Part shown: positions 5,672 through 6,200 of the stretch, one piece after another | Position numbering within the stretch: the first letter of the stretch is position 1 | How the letters are laid out: each line of letters begins with the position of its first letter | Assembly (NCBI GenBank): GCA_028291285.1 | Contig: JAQGIJ010000107.1 | Coordinates: 1 to 6,200 of the forward strand | Direction: 5' to 3' | Source: Phenylobacterium sp. | GTDB lineage: Bacteria; Pseudomonadota; Alphaproteobacteria; Caulobacterales; Caulobacteraceae | Length of the DNA: 6,200 nt | The notes under the pieces: model-generated | The model's database searches: none | The model's input: only the letters and a program-made list of their open reading frames with translations | Told to the model about the DNA's origin: nothing | Translations under genes and position numbers: made by a program

Positions 5672-6200
5672 TCACGCCAGCCGATCGAGCCGGAGCCGGT
5701 CGCGGGAATCGGTGAGGCGGCGCAGCGCGGCGTAGGCGATGAGGGCGGCCGACAGGCCGCTCGCGCCCGCCAGCAGGAACATCAGCAGGATCTGGTACTT
5801 GACCGCCTCCAGCGGATCGAGGCCGGCGAGGATCTGGCCGGTCATGATGCCTGGCAGGGTGATCACCCCGGCCGCCGACATCTGATTGATCATCGGCAGC
5901 AGGCCGCGCCGGATCGCCTGGCGCAGCAGCGGCGCGGTGGCCTGGTGGAAGCTGGTGCCGAGCGCCAGCTGAGCCTCGATGGAGGTGCGCTCGCGGGTGA
6001 CGGTCCCGAGCAGGCTGTCGAGCGAGAGGCTCCCGGAGTTGAGCACCGAGCCCAGGATGATGCCCACCAGGGTGACCGCATAGCGGGGGTCGTACCAGGG
6101 ATGCGGGCGGATGGCGGTGGCCAGCGCCAGGCCAACGGTGACCACGGTCGAGATCGCCACCCCCGCCGCGCTCAGCGCCAGGCCCGCGGAGCCGCGGAAC
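5672..6200 (-). CDS. fetB: FetB-family ABC transporter permease (N-terminal part outside window)
   Basis: Inner-membrane permease of the FetAB (YbbL/YbbM, UPF0014) transporter, linked in E. coli to iron export and peroxide resistance. About 175 C-terminal residues are visible out of roughly 255-265 usual. The frame stays open to the right edge, so the GTG at 6160 is probably internal and the true start lies beyond 6200. Family marks are PRYAVTLVGIILGSVLNSGSL, an ERTSIEAQLALGTSFHQATAPLLRQAIRRG cytoplasmic loop split across two helices, LLPMINQMSAAGVITLPGIMTGQILAG, and DPLEAVKYQILLMFL. At least four hydrophobic segments can be seen: one at the cut edge, two in the middle, and a last one before the basic tail RRLTDSRDRLRLDRLA. 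A FetA ATPase gene is expected further right. The gene runs convergently with the amidohydrolase, with 30 nt between stops, and appears functionally unrelated to the catabolic cluster. Confidence 0.88.
   Translation of the reverse strand, partial: FRGSAGLALSAAGVAISTVVTVGLALATAIRPHPWYDPRYAVTLVGIILGSVLNSGSLSLDSLLGTVTRERTSIEAQLALGTSFHQATAPLLRQAIRRGLLPMINQMSAAGVITLPGIMTGQILAGLDPLEAVKYQILLMFLLAGASGLSAALIAYAALRRLTDSRDRLRLDRLA

Noticed and set aside
6158..6160. GTG as the start of the fetB gene
   Set aside because: The minus-strand frame stays open to base 6200 with a hydrophobic, membrane-like continuation, and the family protein is about 80-90 residues longer.

Overview
The window is a GC-rich (roughly two thirds or more G+C by eye), tightly packed bacterial chromosome segment. 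The protein families and codon use suggest a high-GC proteobacterium. An alphaproteobacterium such as a Caulobacter or Phenylobacterium relative is my best guess, but this is a style-based inference. No mobile element, CRISPR array, rRNA or tRNA was recognised.

Layout, left to right. (1) 1-1259 (+): the C-terminal six sevenths of a succinate-semialdehyde dehydrogenase (GabD family), whose 5' end lies before the window. (2) 1261-2355 (+): a D-malate/tartrate dehydrogenase (DmlA/TtuC family) starting at a TTG one base after the gabD stop, so the two look translationally coupled. (3) 2356-2471: an intergenic region with a good match to the classical Lrp binding consensus and two dyads. (4) 2472-3875 (+): a class III PLP aminotransferase of the omega-amino acid/putrescine-pyruvate type. 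(5) 3876-3978: a spacer with two overlapping hairpins. (6) 3979-4473 (+): an Lrp/AsnC-family regulator, followed 4 nt later by (7) 4478-5641 (+): an M20-family metallo-amidohydrolase. (8) 5646-5670: a perfect 7-bp stem between convergent genes. (9) 5672-6200 (-): the C-terminal part of a FetB-type ABC permease, unrelated to the other cluster.

The five plus-strand genes form a coherent catabolic set. The amidohydrolase could free an amino acid or diamine from an N-acyl derivative, the aminotransferase would turn a terminal amine into a semialdehyde, and the semialdehyde dehydrogenase would oxidise that to an acid. The dehydrogenase/decarboxylase would handle a hydroxy-diacid, and the Lrp-type regulator would sense the substrate or an intermediate. 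GABA/putrescine-type catabolism is the simplest reading. The combination of SSADH, class III aminotransferase, AsnC/Lrp and a deacylase also recalls the lower part of ectoine degradation clusters (doeC, doeD, doeX), but the diagnostic ectoine hydrolase is not in view. I see no clearly new type of system. The most testable points are the Lrp-like site and the substrate of this gene set.
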